From the NCBI GenBank assembly GCA_937926175.1, contig CALANV010000010.1, positions 68,362-132,361 of the forward strand: a DNA stretch of 64,000 nt, in the 5' to 3' direction. The DNA comes from an uncultured Rhodospirillales bacterium. Lineage in GTDB: Bacteria; Pseudomonadota; Alphaproteobacteria; CACIAM-22H2. The first letter of the stretch is position 1; each line of letters starts with the position of its first letter. This document shows, piece after piece, positions 17,789-30,383 of the stretch. The position numbers and the translations under genes are program-made. Below the pieces are notes generated by a model. It searched no databases and had not been told where the DNA came from. It was given only the letters and a program-made list of their open reading frames with translations.

Positions 17789-18250
17789 ATGAACGTTAAG
17801 CCCGGCGGATCGACAACCGGGGGAAATGCGTCGTCCGCCTATGGCCGCGAGCGCTCTCGCAGTGTGCTCATCGTCGACGGTGATGCCCTGGTTGCGATGT
17901 TGATCGCAGAGATCATCGCGGATTCTCTTGAGGGAGTCGCTGATTTTCTCGAGGGACTCGATTGTGCGGTTCGCGGGATCTCCGCTCCAGGTGCCCAGGC
18001 ATTGGCGGCGCTGCACAGACCGAGAGTAGCGATCGTCGACATTGGGGTAAAAGGTACGATGGACGGCGTCGAGACGGCGGCACAGTTGCGCGAGCGGCTC
18101 GGAACGAAGTGCATGCTTTGCTCGGGCGACATCGGTGCCGCCACCGAAGAACGAGCCGCATACGTCGCGCCGGCCGCGATCCTTTCCAATCCCTTCACCT
18201 CGGCGCAGTTCGAAGCCGTGCTGGCGCGTACCTTGGCCGCCACCGGTTAA
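17789..18250 (+). CDS. Single-domain response regulator, atypical receiver
   Basis: A 153-residue CheY-like protein with a 25-residue polar N-terminal extension and no output domain. The acidic pocket is VLIVDGD (Asp30, Asp32) and the phospho-acceptor is Asp84 in VAIVDIG. The usual conserved Lys of the KPF motif is replaced by Asn134 (ILSNPF), which in known receivers weakens phosphorylation-driven switching. The gene sits 38 bases behind an EcfG-type promoter and 87 bp before a large hybrid kinase, a likely partner. A GGGGGA ribosome site precedes ATG at 17789. Confidence 0.88.
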   Translation: MNVKPGGSTTGGNASSAYGRERSRSVLIVDGDALVAMLIAEIIADSLEGVADFLEGLDCAVRGISAPGAQALAALHRPRVAIVDIGVKGTMDGVETAAQLRERLGTKCMLCSGDIGAATEERAAYVAPAAILSNPFTSAQFEAVLARTLAATG

Positions 18251-18337
18251 TGGCTGGGATATCCAACAGCAAAGTCCGCTGCATCGCCTGACACAAGCAT
18301 CGTCTCGCGCCAGGCGAGCTTATCGGAGGAGTGCAAC

Positions 18338-21874
<3,537 letters not shown>

Positions 21875-21951
21875 GTGGTAGAGGCCGGAGAATGATGCGT
21901 TCGTTCGGCGCCGACGCCGAAACGGCGTCGAAACGGGAGGTCCAACGGATC

Positions 21952-24042
21952 ATGACACTTCAGAACACGGACCGCCCCGCGGGGGCGGGCGATCAAGCCG
22001 GTGGTGAGGCCATGTCGATCCGGCCGGACGAGCGTGCGCGCATACTCGTCGTCGATGACGACGAGCGTAACCTGTTTGCCATGGAGGAAGTCCTGAAGGA
22101 TATCGGCCAAGTCGTGACGGTCAGGTTGGGCGAGGAAGCACTGAAACGGCTTCTCCAGCACGACTTCGCGGTCGTCCTGCTCGACGTTCTGATGCCGGGA
22201 ATGGACGGCTACGAGGCGGCAGCTTCGATCCGCTCGCGTGAGAGATCCCGTCACGTTCCGATCATTTTCCTCACGGCCCTCAACAAGGATGACGTTCATC
22301 TGCGTCGCGGCTACTCGATGGGTGCCGTCGACTATGTCTTCAAACCAGTCGATCCGCTGATCCTGAGGTCGAAAGTTTCGGTCTTCGTCGATCTGTTCAA
22401 CAAGGCGCAGGAGATCCGACGCAAGGCGATGCAGGAGCAGCGTCTGCGCGAGGAGAACTCTCGCGTTCGTACGGAGAAGATGATGGCCGAGCAAGCGCTT
22501 CGATGGAACGAAGAGCGTCAGGCCGCGATCATCAAGGCGCTGCCTCTCGCGCTTTATGCGAACGACGTTCCCGCCCGGGCGCCGATGCAGCTTTCCAGTC
22601 CTCGCTTCATCGGCGACAAGATCGAGGCGATCTGCGGGTTCGATTCGTCGGAGTTTCGCGCGAATCAGGGGCTCTGGCGTGATCGGATCCACCCCGATGA
22701 TCGTGACCATGTACTGTATGAGCTCGAACGTCTGCGGACGTCCGGAAGCATGGCCGTCGAGTATCGATGGCGCGGCGCCGACGGACAGTACCGGTTCATT
22801 CTGGATCAGGCCGTTCTGATGCGCGATCCCGACGGCGAGCCGCGCGAGATCGTCGGTTCCTGGATGGACGTAAGCGAGCGGCGGGGCCTGGAACAGCAGC
22901 TCGCGCAGGCCCAGAAGATGGATGCGATCGGCAAGCTGACCGGCGGCATCGCGCACGATTTCAACAACATGCTGACCGTGGTGATCGGCAGCCTCGAGCG
23001 GATCAGGAACGTGGTCGAGGGCGATCCGGTGGTGCGGCGCCGCGTCGAGCTGGCATTGGAAGGTGCCTCCAGATGCTCCGATCTGACGCGACGCCTGCTG
23101 ACGTTTGCCCGTCGTCAGCCATTGCAGCCGCGGCTGATCGATCTCAATCAGATGGTCGTCAGGGTCGCCGATATGGTGCGGCGCATCATCGGCGACGCCA
23201 TCGAACTCAGGATCGGCTGCGACGAAGATTTATGGCCGACCTTGGCCGATCCGTCACAGGTCGAATCGGCGTTGATCAACTTGGTCGTCAATGCGCGTGA
23301 TGCGATGTCGGATGGGGGCACGCTGACCTTATCGACTCGCAATGTACACGTCGACGCGACCGATCCCCTGTGCGACAGGGGAATTGGGCCCGGGCGCTAT
23401 GTGGTGCTGAGTGTCGCCGACAGCGGCGTCGGCATTCCCGCCGAAATTCGGGACCGGGTATTCGAACCGTTCTTCACGACCAAGGAGGCGGGACAAGGTA
23501 CGGGCCTCGGCCTCAGTATCATCTACGGTTTTGTGAAGCAGTCCGGCGGCCATATTACGCTCGAGAGCGAGATCGGCGCCGGCACGACGATCACGATTTA
23601 CTTGCCGCAGTGCGCAGCACAGCCGCGGGCATCCGCGCCGGCGTCATGCGACGACGGGATTCCGCGAGCCCGCGCAGCCGAAGTCGTGCTCGTCGTCGAA
23701 GACGACCCGACGGTCCGAAGCGTCGCCGTGAACATGCTCAGGGACCTCGGATACAGCGTCATCGAGGCATCGGATGGCCGCGCGGCGCTGGAGGAGCTCG
23801 ACCGCGCGCCGCGCGTCGACCTGCTCTTCACCGATCTGGCGATGCCGGGAGGGCTCAACGGCCGTGATCTTATCCGCGAGGCGATCAGACGGGAGTCGTG
23901 CCTTAAGGCTTTGCTGACGTCGGCCTATACGGATCAGCTATGGTGCGAAGCCGGAACGGATATGGCCGTGCACCTGCTGGAGAAACCCTATCGTGAAAGA
24001 GACCTGGCGAGGGCGGTGAGAGCGGTTCTCGACGGTACCTGA
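21952..24042 (+). CDS. REC-PAS-histidine kinase-REC hybrid protein
   Basis: A 696-residue soluble protein. The N-terminal receiver (about 30-145) has ILVVDDDERN, LLDVLMPGMDG and FKPVDP; a short coiled coil (about 150-185) is followed by a PAS/PAC domain (about 190-310, ending GSWMDVSER). The kinase core has His335 in GGIAHDFNNML, NLVVNARDAM, DSGVGIP and GQGTGLGLSI. A C-terminal receiver (about 575-690) has VVLVVEDDP and FTDLAMPGG. Receiver-first layout suggests it takes phosphate or a signal from the kinase encoded 77 bp upstream. The start is uncertain: ATG 21952 follows GGGAGG; ATG 21892/21895 would add about 20 residues. Confidence 0.92.
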   Translation: MTLQNTDRPAGAGDQAGGEAMSIRPDERARILVVDDDERNLFAMEEVLKDIGQVVTVRLGEEALKRLLQHDFAVVLLDVLMPGMDGYEAAASIRSRERSRHVPIIFLTALNKDDVHLRRGYSMGAVDYVFKPVDPLILRSKVSVFVDLFNKAQEIRRKAMQEQRLREENSRVRTEKMMAEQALRWNEERQAAIIKALPLALYANDVPARAPMQLSSPRFIGDKIEAICGFDSSEFRANQGLWRDRIHPDDRDHVLYELERLRTSGSMAVEYRWRGADGQYRFILDQAVLMRDPDGEPREIVGSWMDVSERRGLEQQLAQAQKMDAIGKLTGGIAHDFNNMLTVVIGSLERIRNVVEGDPVVRRRVELALEGASRCSDLTRRLLTFARRQPLQPRLIDLNQMVVRVADMVRRIIGDAIELRIGCDEDLWPTLADPSQVESALINLVVNARDAMSDGGTLTLSTRNVHVDATDPLCDRGIGPGRYVVLSVADSGVGIPAEIRDRVFEPFFTTKEAGQGTGLGLSIIYGFVKQSGGHITLESEIGAGTTITIYLPQCAAQPRASAPASCDDGIPRARAAEVVLVVEDDPTVRSVAVNMLRDLGYSVIEASDGRAALEELDRAPRVDLLFTDLAMPGGLNGRDLIREAIRRESCLKALLTSAYTDQLWCEAGTDMAVHLLEKPYRERDLARAVRAVLDGT

Positions 24043-24272
24043 CGGCAGGGCGCGGCGGCATCGGGTGACGCGCGAAGCCGTATGCCCATGCTCTTCTCGA
24101 TGATCGCCACGAAGATGAGGAAAAGGTTATCGAGCGCCAACCCGACGAAGCAGAGAGCGCTCCATAGCAACAGCTTCCTGCCGGTTCTCATGTAGCTGCG
24201 GATGAGCAGGGCAAGGCACAAGACGTTTGCACCCAGGCACGGGAAGTACACGACGGGCTGGAAGAACGCCAT
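23988..24272 (-). CDS. Small membrane protein, DUF5985-like, probably C-terminally altered
   Basis: A 94-residue protein with two clear membrane segments (about 7-25 and 33-58; LLLWSALCFVGLALDNLFL is the DUF5985 hallmark). Family members I know normally continue with a third membrane helix; here the frame instead runs into a polar, Arg/Ala-rich tail encoded opposite the end of the histidine kinase gene, overlapping it by 55 bp. A frameshift or deletion at the 3' end is likely. It lies 5 bp after the gene at 24278-24643, so the two form an operon. The function of DUF5985 is unknown. Confidence 0.65.
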   Translation of the reverse strand: MAFFQPVVYFPCLGANVLCLALLIRSYMRTGRKLLLWSALCFVGLALDNLFLIFVAIIEKSMGIRLRASPDAAAPCRQVPSRTALTALARSLSR

Positions 24273-24277
24273 GGCCG

Positions 24278-24643
24278 TCAGTCCTTCTTCAACTTGAAGG
24301 CATCAGCAAATGTCAGGATCTTCTCATTGGGCGCCGAAATGATCGCGCGAATCAGCGCGAAAGGCCTTTCGCGGTAAATGCGTTCAACGTCCCGAATCAG
24401 TTCCTCCTGTTCGGGATTGCTTACCGCGTAACGGTAATGTTCATCCCTCGCCTGGACGATTCCAGAGCGTTCGAAAGCGGAGAGAAGCTCGGTTACGATC
24501 AACGGGCTGCTGCGCAGTGCTGCCGTCAATTCCTCGACCGTCCATTCGCGCGGTGCCGTGCGCCGAATGAGAAGAAGAAGCTCCAGCGCCCAGACGGACT
24601 TGATCGTGCTGCGGACAAAACGGACGACGGGGTCAGGAATCAT
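24278..24643 (-). CDS. Hypothetical winged-helix-like protein
   Basis: A 121-residue soluble protein. Its middle part (EWTVEELTAALRSSPLIVTELLSAFERSGIVQARDEHYRYAV) has the helix-turn-helix-wing rhythm of small transcription regulators, followed by an acidic helical C-terminus. No specific family can be named. It is upstream partner of the DUF5985-like gene with 5 bp between. The pair is convergent with the kinase cluster and could be part of the same stress theme, but this is only positional. Confidence 0.72.
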   Translation of the reverse strand: MIPDPVVRFVRSTIKSVWALELLLLIRRTAPREWTVEELTAALRSSPLIVTELLSAFERSGIVQARDEHYRYAVSNPEQEELIRDVERIYRERPFALIRAIISAPNEKILTFADAFKLKKD

Positions 24644-24850
24644 GGCATCCGACCGTCGCTCTCCTTGCGGAATCCGTCATCTGCGGACCTTATCATGAGG
24701 CGATGATCGAAAAGAACGCCGTGGGTGCCGATTCGCGATTGACCGTTTTTGCCGGGGCATGGTGCGGCAACCGACTGTCGAGCTTGCGGCATCAGCGATC
24801 TCGTTCGCCGCGGCCGCAACCCGGCCGCGCCGCCCATGCCGACCGACCGT

Positions 24851-25774
24851 TCATTCTCCGGCCGGCTGCCGATTGACGAGATAGATCCCCGTGGCGACGA
24901 GCACGAGGGCGAAGATCAGTGCCATCGTGACCGGTTCCGACAACAGCAACACACCGGCCGAAACGCCGAATAGAGGCGTAAGGAAGGAGAACGCCGACAG
25001 TCGCGAGGCTGGATAGTGTTTCACGAGCCAGAACCAGGCAAGATAGCTCGCGAATGCGACAACGACGGTCTGGTAGAACAGCGATGCGGCGACAAGCGGT
25101 GTCAACGCCGTGATCCCGGATTCGCCGAGCACGACCGCGGCGACCGGGAGGACCACGCCGGAGACCGCGAGCTGATAAAACAGCGTCTTGCTGGGCTCGA
25201 GCATCCGGAGCCGCGTCGCCTTGATTATCACCGTCGTGGCCGCCCACACGGCAGCCGCGGCGAAGACCATGACATCGCCGATGAGCTCGTGGCGTGTCGG
25301 CAATCTCAGTGCGTCACCGAAGGTCACGACGATTCCGCCGAAGGCGGCGGCGAGCCCGAGCCATTGCAGGGGACGAAGTCGTTCCCCGGGAATGAACAGA
25401 TGCGCCCCGATGGCGACGAAGAACGGCGCCGTATAGAGAAGAACGACGCTGCGCGATGCCGTCGTGAACGTCAAGCCCCAGTAGATGAGGAGGAACTCGC
25501 TCCCGAACATCACGCCGATGAGAAAGGCAAGCCCGATCGGTGTGCTCCGGTCGACGAGGCGAACGCCGCGTATGGCGGCCCAGATCCAAATCAGCATGGC
25601 GGCACCAGCAGACCGCAATCCGGCCTGCAGGACCGGCGAGATTCCCGCATTCGCGACTTTGATGGCGACTTGTTGAATTCCCCACAACGCGCACAGCACC
25701 ACCATCGTCGACATGGCCGTGGCGTCGAGGTGCGGGTGGTCGGTCGTCGCTGTAGTTTCCCCCATCTGTTTCAT
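24851..25774 (-). CDS. EamA/DMT-family permease (RhaT/YdcZ type exporter)
   Basis: A 307-residue inner-membrane protein with ten predicted helices in two EamA repeats. The first repeat opens with MVVLCALWGIQQVAIKVAN and the second with DVMVFAAAAVWAATTVIIK; the family signature LLYTAPFFVAIGAHLFIPGE is present. Such carriers export amino acids or metabolites; the substrate is not predictable. ATG at 25774 has AAGGA five bases upstream; an upstream in-frame start at 25807 is less likely. It is monocistronic and on the same strand as the glucokinase gene, about 125 bp downstream of it. Confidence 0.9.
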   Translation of the reverse strand: MKQMGETTATTDHPHLDATAMSTMVVLCALWGIQQVAIKVANAGISPVLQAGLRSAGAAMLIWIWAAIRGVRLVDRSTPIGLAFLIGVMFGSEFLLIYWGLTFTTASRSVVLLYTAPFFVAIGAHLFIPGERLRPLQWLGLAAAFGGIVVTFGDALRLPTRHELIGDVMVFAAAAVWAATTVIIKATRLRMLEPSKTLFYQLAVSGVVLPVAAVVLGESGITALTPLVAASLFYQTVVVAFASYLAWFWLVKHYPASRLSAFSFLTPLFGVSAGVLLLSEPVTMALIFALVLVATGIYLVNRQPAGE

Positions 25775-25899
25775 GGAAGTCCTTTTCGTCACTCCGGCGG
25801 GGAACATACAGTCGGTGCCGATGCCTGGGCCACCATTTCGTCCTCAGGTGCGGATCCGCCGGTGCTGATGCGGTGCCCTTCGTTTCGTATGTGAGGACG

Positions 25900-26871
25900 T
25901 CAGCGCGCCTTCCGCCGGCTTTCCAGGAACTTCGCGGCGCCGAGAAAGGCGGGGATCGGCCGGGTGATCACGTAGGTGGGAATGGTGGCGACGTAGTGGC
26001 GCAATCGCCCCTTCGCCTCGAAGCGCGTGCGGAAGGCGGATTCCGCGAACATCGGGCCGAGCTTCGGCACGATGCCGCCTGCGATGTAGATGCCGCCCTG
26101 CGCGCCGAGCGTCAGGGCAAGATTGCCGGCCACGGTGCCGAGCATCGCGCAGAACATCTCGACGGCTTCACGGCAGTGGGGGATCTCGTTCTGAATCGTC
26201 GGATTCGTGATCTGGGCCGGCGTGAGAGAGGCGGCCGGCGTCCGTGCCAGCTCGCATATGGCGTTATAGAGGTTGACCAATCCTGGCCCCGACAGAACAC
26301 GTTCGGCCGAGACATGGTCGAAGCGGCGGCGCATCAGGTCCAGTACCGCGCTTTCGCGCTCGTCGCCAGGCGACATCGTCACGTGTCCGCCCTCGCCGGG
26401 CACGGGGATCCACTCGTCCTTGTGATAGACCAGCGCGCTCACACCCAATCCGGAACCGGGGCCGATGACGCCGATCGGCGCCCCGGCGACGGGTGCACCG
26501 GGCCCGACCTGGACGCGGTCCGTTTCCGAAAGATGCGGGACCGCAAGGGCATTGGCGGTGAAGTCGTTGATGACATACAGGTGCCGGAAGGCGAAATGCC
26601 GGCGCAAGTCCTCGATCGAGAAACTCCACGGATTGTTCGTAAGCGTGATCCGGTCGCCGGTGATGGGCGAGGCGACGGCGAGGACCGCGTCCACCGGCTT
26701 TTCGCGCGGCGACTCGTCGGCGAGATAGGCATCGATCGCGTGTGCAATGGTCGGATACTCTTCGCACGCGTAGATGCGCGAGCCCGCGATCGTGCCGTCG
26801 GCGGTCACGATGGCGAACCGTGCATTCGTGGCGCCGATGTCTCCGACCAAGCCGATATCCGATCTGCTCAT
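25900..26871 (-). CDS. glk: Glucokinase
   Basis: A 323-residue ATP-dependent glucokinase of the Glk family (ROK-related fold), normal length. Motifs: LVGDIGATNARFAIV (phosphate 1), the substrate segment ITLTNNPWSFSIEDLRR, YVINDFTANALAVP with the catalytic Asp, VIGPGSGLGVSAL, VPGEGGHVTM and the C-terminal GGIYIAGGIVPKLGP adenosine site. It makes glucose-6-phosphate in the cytoplasm. Divergent from it, about 340 bp away, is an eroded gluconolactonase-like gene, hinting at a former glucose-use cluster. Confidence 0.96.
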   Translation of the reverse strand: MSRSDIGLVGDIGATNARFAIVTADGTIAGSRIYACEEYPTIAHAIDAYLADESPREKPVDAVLAVASPITGDRITLTNNPWSFSIEDLRRHFAFRHLYVINDFTANALAVPHLSETDRVQVGPGAPVAGAPIGVIGPGSGLGVSALVYHKDEWIPVPGEGGHVTMSPGDERESAVLDLMRRRFDHVSAERVLSGPGLVNLYNAICELARTPAASLTPAQITNPTIQNEIPHCREAVEMFCAMLGTVAGNLALTLGAQGGIYIAGGIVPKLGPMFAESAFRTRFEAKGRLRHYVATIPTYVITRPIPAFLGAAKFLESRRKAR

Positions 26872-27213
26872 TGGCGATCACTCCCGTGAGGCGCTCCTTC
26901 GGGGCGGAAAGGTACCAGAAACCGGCTGCCGGCGGAGATGGGCAGGTCTGCGCGGGGCGACCGGCACCTTTGGCGGCGTTTGCCCGAGGACGGCTGAGTT
27001 AATCCCAAAGCGTCGGGGCGAGCATGGAGACCCGCCGCTTCCCCGCGTGGCATGGCCGCGCGGCATGGAGCGCGTCCGTTCGCCCCGTACGGCCACGCAG
27101 ATCGAGCTGATTCATCGACAAAGGGAGGGTAATGCCGTGGGGCGAGTGCAACAAGACAAGTCATCGACCTTGTGCGCAACGCGAAAACGGGAAAGCACCC
27201 GTCGGTGCCGAAA
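26872..27213. other. Non-coding gap between glk and the gluconolactonase remnant
   Basis: A 342-bp divergent gap. No hairpin, repeat or convincing small gene is visible. Start regions of both flanking genes must be served from here. Confidence 0.5.
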
Positions 27214-27669
27214 ATGGATCGGCGTTCGTTTCTCGCGACGGCGGCCGCTCTCGCCGCGACTACCGCGATGGCGCCGGAGGCATTCTTGCGCAACTTCGAT
27301 CCGGACGCCGAGCCGACGCATTATCCTGCCCCCGACGTGGTTCAGCTCGGCAAACGATTCAAGTACGAGCCCGGAAGTACGCCGATCATGCGTCTCTACC
27401 GCGGTACGCTGTGGGTGGAGGGACCGGCCCGGAACGGTGCGGGCCGTTATCGGCTGTGGAGCGACATTCCGAACGACGGGCAGTTGCGCTGGCCCGAGGA
27501 GGACGGGCATGTCGCGCACCGGTTCCGGTCGCCGGCCGGCAACACCCGATTTCCCGAAATTTGCTCCAACGTCTGCTTCGGCCGATCGAAGCGCGATCGT
27601 CTGTTCGTGACGGACAGCCAGTCGCTCTACGCGGCGTATGTCGGGACGTGCGGCGCGCACATAACCTGA
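27214..27669 (+). pseudogene. SMP-30/gluconolactonase-like protein, internally deleted
   Basis: The 151-residue frame begins with a twin-arginine signal (MDRRSFLATAAALAATTAMA) and the normal N-terminal part of exported SMP-30/gluconolactonases (RLYRGTLWVEGPARNGAGRYRLWSDIPND, then HRFRSPAGNT). It then jumps directly to the usual C-terminal end (FPEICSNVCFGRSKRDRLFVTDSQSLYAAYV, GAHIT). Full-length relatives have roughly 350 residues; the beta-propeller core between these blocks, with its metal ligands and catalytic residues, is missing while the frame is kept. An active lactonase is therefore unlikely. The frame may start at GTG 27172. Confidence 0.75.
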
Positions 27670-27782
27670 ATGGTCCGCCCTGCGGCGCGCACTGTCGTGA
27701 ACGGAATGCGCCCCGCGGCCGGCATTCGCCGGATGTCCGTCGCCGCGACGCGTTACGTTGTTGCCGGATGCGCAACGGACGG

Positions 27783-27828
27783 CTCATTTTTTAGGCACAA
27801 TCTCATTTTTTAGAAATTTCTGTTGACT
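27783..27828 (+). promoter_or_regulatory. Repeated AT-rich operator-like motif and -35 box of set A
   Basis: The 12-mer CTCATTTTTTAG occurs twice, at 27783-27794 and 27802-27813, 19 bp apart. The second copy runs into AAATTTC and then TTGACT at 27823-27828, a good -35 hexamer; a matching -10 is not obvious. A closely similar block (CATTTTTTGG, AAATTTC, TTGACC) lies upstream of the Mo-subunit gene of set B. This suggests a common regulator for both sets. Confidence 0.55.
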
Positions 27829-27932
27829 CACCGCGCGTCGTCCGCGGAAATTGGCGTGAACGCGGGGGTGGCGCGTTTCTCGGTCGCGTCGGCTTTCGCA
27901 GCTTGACCTTCGGAACGCGCCGTGAAGCCACA

Positions 27933-29504
27933 ATGACGGTCGATGCATCAACGATCCTGATCGTAGGCGGTCAAGTCTACGACCATGCCGGCGATACCGA
28001 TCGGCCTGAGGTGGCCGACGTGCTGATCGTCGGCGACCGTATCGCGGCGGTGGAGCGGGGGCTTGCGGCCCGGCTTGCCGGTGCCGACGGGCGGCTTTCG
28101 GTAAACGGTCGCCCCATCGATACCGTCGTCGATGCGGCCGACCGGCTCGTCGTGCCGGGCTTCACGAACGCGCACTACCACTCGCACGATGTCCTGTTGA
28201 AGGGTTGCTTCGAGACGATCCCGCGCGAGACGTGGCTGCTCAACGCGCTGCCGCCCAACTATCCGCGGCGCAGCCGGGCCGAGATAAGGGCGCGGACACT
28301 GTTGGGGGCGGTGGAGTGTCTGCACTCCGGCATCACGACCGTGCAGGACATGCTGACGCTGGCGCCGGTGGATCCCGATGACGTGGCCACGGTGCTCGAC
28401 GCCTATGACGAGGTCGGCATTCGCTGCGTCTTTGCGCTTCAGACTGGCGACGTACACGGGGCACGCGTCACGCCGTTCTGGGAGGAGGTCTTTCCGAAGG
28501 ACGCGATTCCCGGACTGAGCGGGGTCGTCTCGGCGGAAGCGGACGCGGAGGCGATCGTCGCCCAGCTCGAAAGCATCCTGCAGCAGTACAAGGGGCGGCA
28601 TCGGGCGATCACGTGGGGACTTGGACCGTCGAGCCCGGAGCGTTCGTCACCGGTGTTTCTCGAGCGGCTCGGCGCGCTGGCGGCACGTGCCGGCGTGCCG
28701 ATATTCACGCATGTCTACGAGTCGCGGGCGACGACGTTGATCGCGCGCCAGAAGTTCGCGCGCTGGAACGGCTCGCTCATCGCCTATCTTCGCGCGCATG
28801 GCGTGCTCGGGCCCAGCGTCACCTTGGCCCATGGCGTCTGGATGCGGCCGGACGAGGTGAAGATGATCGCCGAGGCCGGCGCGAACGTGGTGCTCAATCC
28901 GGTCGGAAATCTGAAGACGCGCAGCGGTGTCGCGCCGATTCGCGACTACCTCGAGGCCGGCGTCAATGTCGGACTCGGGTGCGACAACTGCAGCTGCAGC
29001 GACGCGCAGAACATGTTTCAGGTCATGAAGGCGTTCGCCTCCTTGCCGGCGGTCAGCAACGTCGATCCCGGCATGCCGACCGCCGCACAGGCCGTGAAGG
29101 CCGCGACGCTCGGCGGCGCGCAGGCCGTTGGGCTTGCCGGCGAGGTCGGCGAGATCAAGGTGGGTGCCAAGGCCGACCTCGTCTTGCTCGACCTTACGGA
29201 TCCGTCGTTCATGCCGCTCAACAGTGCCGCGCGCCAGCTCGTATTCACGGAATCCGGCCGCAGCGTCGAAACGGTCATTGTCGATGGCCGTGTCGTCGTC
29301 GACCGCGGGCGGCTCGTTACCGTCGACATGGCGGCACTCCGCCGTGACGTCGAGGACGCGATGGCGGCGCTCAGGGAAGATATCGCCGGCGTGGTGAGAA
29401 AGACCGAGGCGCTGGCACCGTATCTTGCCGAGGCGCACCGGCGCACCTGGGCCGAACCGCTGGAGGTCTACCGCTACGTGCCGCAGGGCACCGGAAAGTG
29501 GTAG
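27933..29504 (+). CDS. ATZ/TRZ-type amidohydrolase (set A)
   Basis: A 523-residue metal-dependent hydrolase of the cytosine-deaminase-like amidohydrolase superfamily (guanine deaminase, TrzN/AtzB, S-adenosylhomocysteine deaminase relatives). Metal ligands: His81 and His83 in NAHYHSHD, His260 (THVYES), His300 (LAHGVW) and Asp351 (LGCDNCSC). The C-terminal part (EVGEIKVGAKADLVLLDL) is the composite beta-sandwich. Such enzymes deaminate or dechlorinate N-heterocyclic rings. It heads a run with molybdenum-hydroxylase and TRAP genes, so its substrate is probably the oxidised product of that hydroxylase or its precursor. ATG at 27933 is preferred to an upstream TTG. Confidence 0.9.
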   Translation: MTVDASTILIVGGQVYDHAGDTDRPEVADVLIVGDRIAAVERGLAARLAGADGRLSVNGRPIDTVVDAADRLVVPGFTNAHYHSHDVLLKGCFETIPRETWLLNALPPNYPRRSRAEIRARTLLGAVECLHSGITTVQDMLTLAPVDPDDVATVLDAYDEVGIRCVFALQTGDVHGARVTPFWEEVFPKDAIPGLSGVVSAEADAEAIVAQLESILQQYKGRHRAITWGLGPSSPERSSPVFLERLGALAARAGVPIFTHVYESRATTLIARQKFARWNGSLIAYLRAHGVLGPSVTLAHGVWMRPDEVKMIAEAGANVVLNPVGNLKTRSGVAPIRDYLEAGVNVGLGCDNCSCSDAQNMFQVMKAFASLPAVSNVDPGMPTAAQAVKAATLGGAQAVGLAGEVGEIKVGAKADLVLLDLTDPSFMPLNSAARQLVFTESGRSVETVIVDGRVVVDRGRLVTVDMAALRRDVEDAMAALREDIAGVVRKTEALAPYLAEAHRRTWAEPLEVYRYVPQGTGKW

Positions 29505-29516
29505 GGGGCTCGTGCC

Positions 29517-30383
29517 ATGAAGGCTCCTTCGTTCCGGTACGTCAGGCCGACTTCGCTCGAGGAAGCGCTCGATGTCCTTGCACAGGCAGACGGGCAGGCG
29601 CAGATCCTGGCGGGCGGGCAGTCGCTCATGCCGATGCTGGCGATGCGGATCGCCGCGCCGGAGATCCTGGTCGACATCAACCGGATCCCGGAGCTTGCCG
29701 GTATCACGCTCGAGAATGACCTGGTGCGGATCGGCGCGCTCACGCGATACGTGGAGCTCGAGAAATCGTCGGTGGTCGCGGAGCACCTGCCGTTGATTGC
29801 GCGGGCGCTGCCGCATGTGGCTCATGTCGCGATTCGAAACCGCGGTACGATCGGCGGCAGCCTGTCGCTCGCCGATCCCGCGGCGGAGATGCCGGCTTGT
29901 GCGCTGGCGCTCGGCGCCGAGATCGAACTCGTGTCGAAGAGCGGGGTGCGGTCGGTCGGGGCGGAGGATTATTTCCTGGGCCTGTACGAGACCGCGCGGC
30001 AGCCGGACGAAATCCTTGCCGCGGTGCGTTTCCCGGCCGCGAGGTCGGGTTCGGCGTGCGGCTTCTATGAGTTGAGCCGGCGTCATGGCGATTTTGCGCT
30101 TGCCGGTGCGGCATGTACGGCGCGTGTCGAAGGCGGCGCCCTGAAAGATCTGCGCGTCGCGATGTTCGGCTGCGATGATCGTCCGGTCCTGGCGAAGAAG
30201 GCGGCGGCCGAAGTCGAACGCCGGGGCACGTCGCCCGAGGCGCTCGCCGCGGCAGCCGAGGTCCTCGCCGAGGACGTTGCGCCGACGGACAACGTCAACG
30301 GCGATGCCGAAACGCGCCTGCATTACGCGAAGGTCGTATTCCGTCGTGCCGTTGCCATGCTGCTGGAGTCGACGCGTGGATGA
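29517..30383 (+). CDS. Molybdenum hydroxylase FAD subunit (CoxM/XdhB-like, set A)
   Basis: A 288-residue FAD-binding subunit of a xanthine-oxidase-family hydroxylase. It starts FRYVRPTSLEEALDVL and has both FAD-binding motifs, ILAGGQSLMPMLAMR (about 32-46) and AIRNRGTIGGSLSLADP (about 104-120), then the C-terminal CO_deh_flav_C region. It passes electrons from the Fe-S subunit to an acceptor. TAGGGGG precedes the ATG. It begins 12 bp after the amidohydrolase gene and its stop overlaps the start of the Fe-S subunit gene. Confidence 0.94.
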   Translation: MKAPSFRYVRPTSLEEALDVLAQADGQAQILAGGQSLMPMLAMRIAAPEILVDINRIPELAGITLENDLVRIGALTRYVELEKSSVVAEHLPLIARALPHVAHVAIRNRGTIGGSLSLADPAAEMPACALALGAEIELVSKSGVRSVGAEDYFLGLYETARQPDEILAAVRFPAARSGSACGFYELSRRHGDFALAGAACTARVEGGALKDLRVAMFGCDDRPVLAKKAAAEVERRGTSPEALAAAAEVLAEDVAPTDNVNGDAETRLHYAKVVFRRAVAMLLESTRG

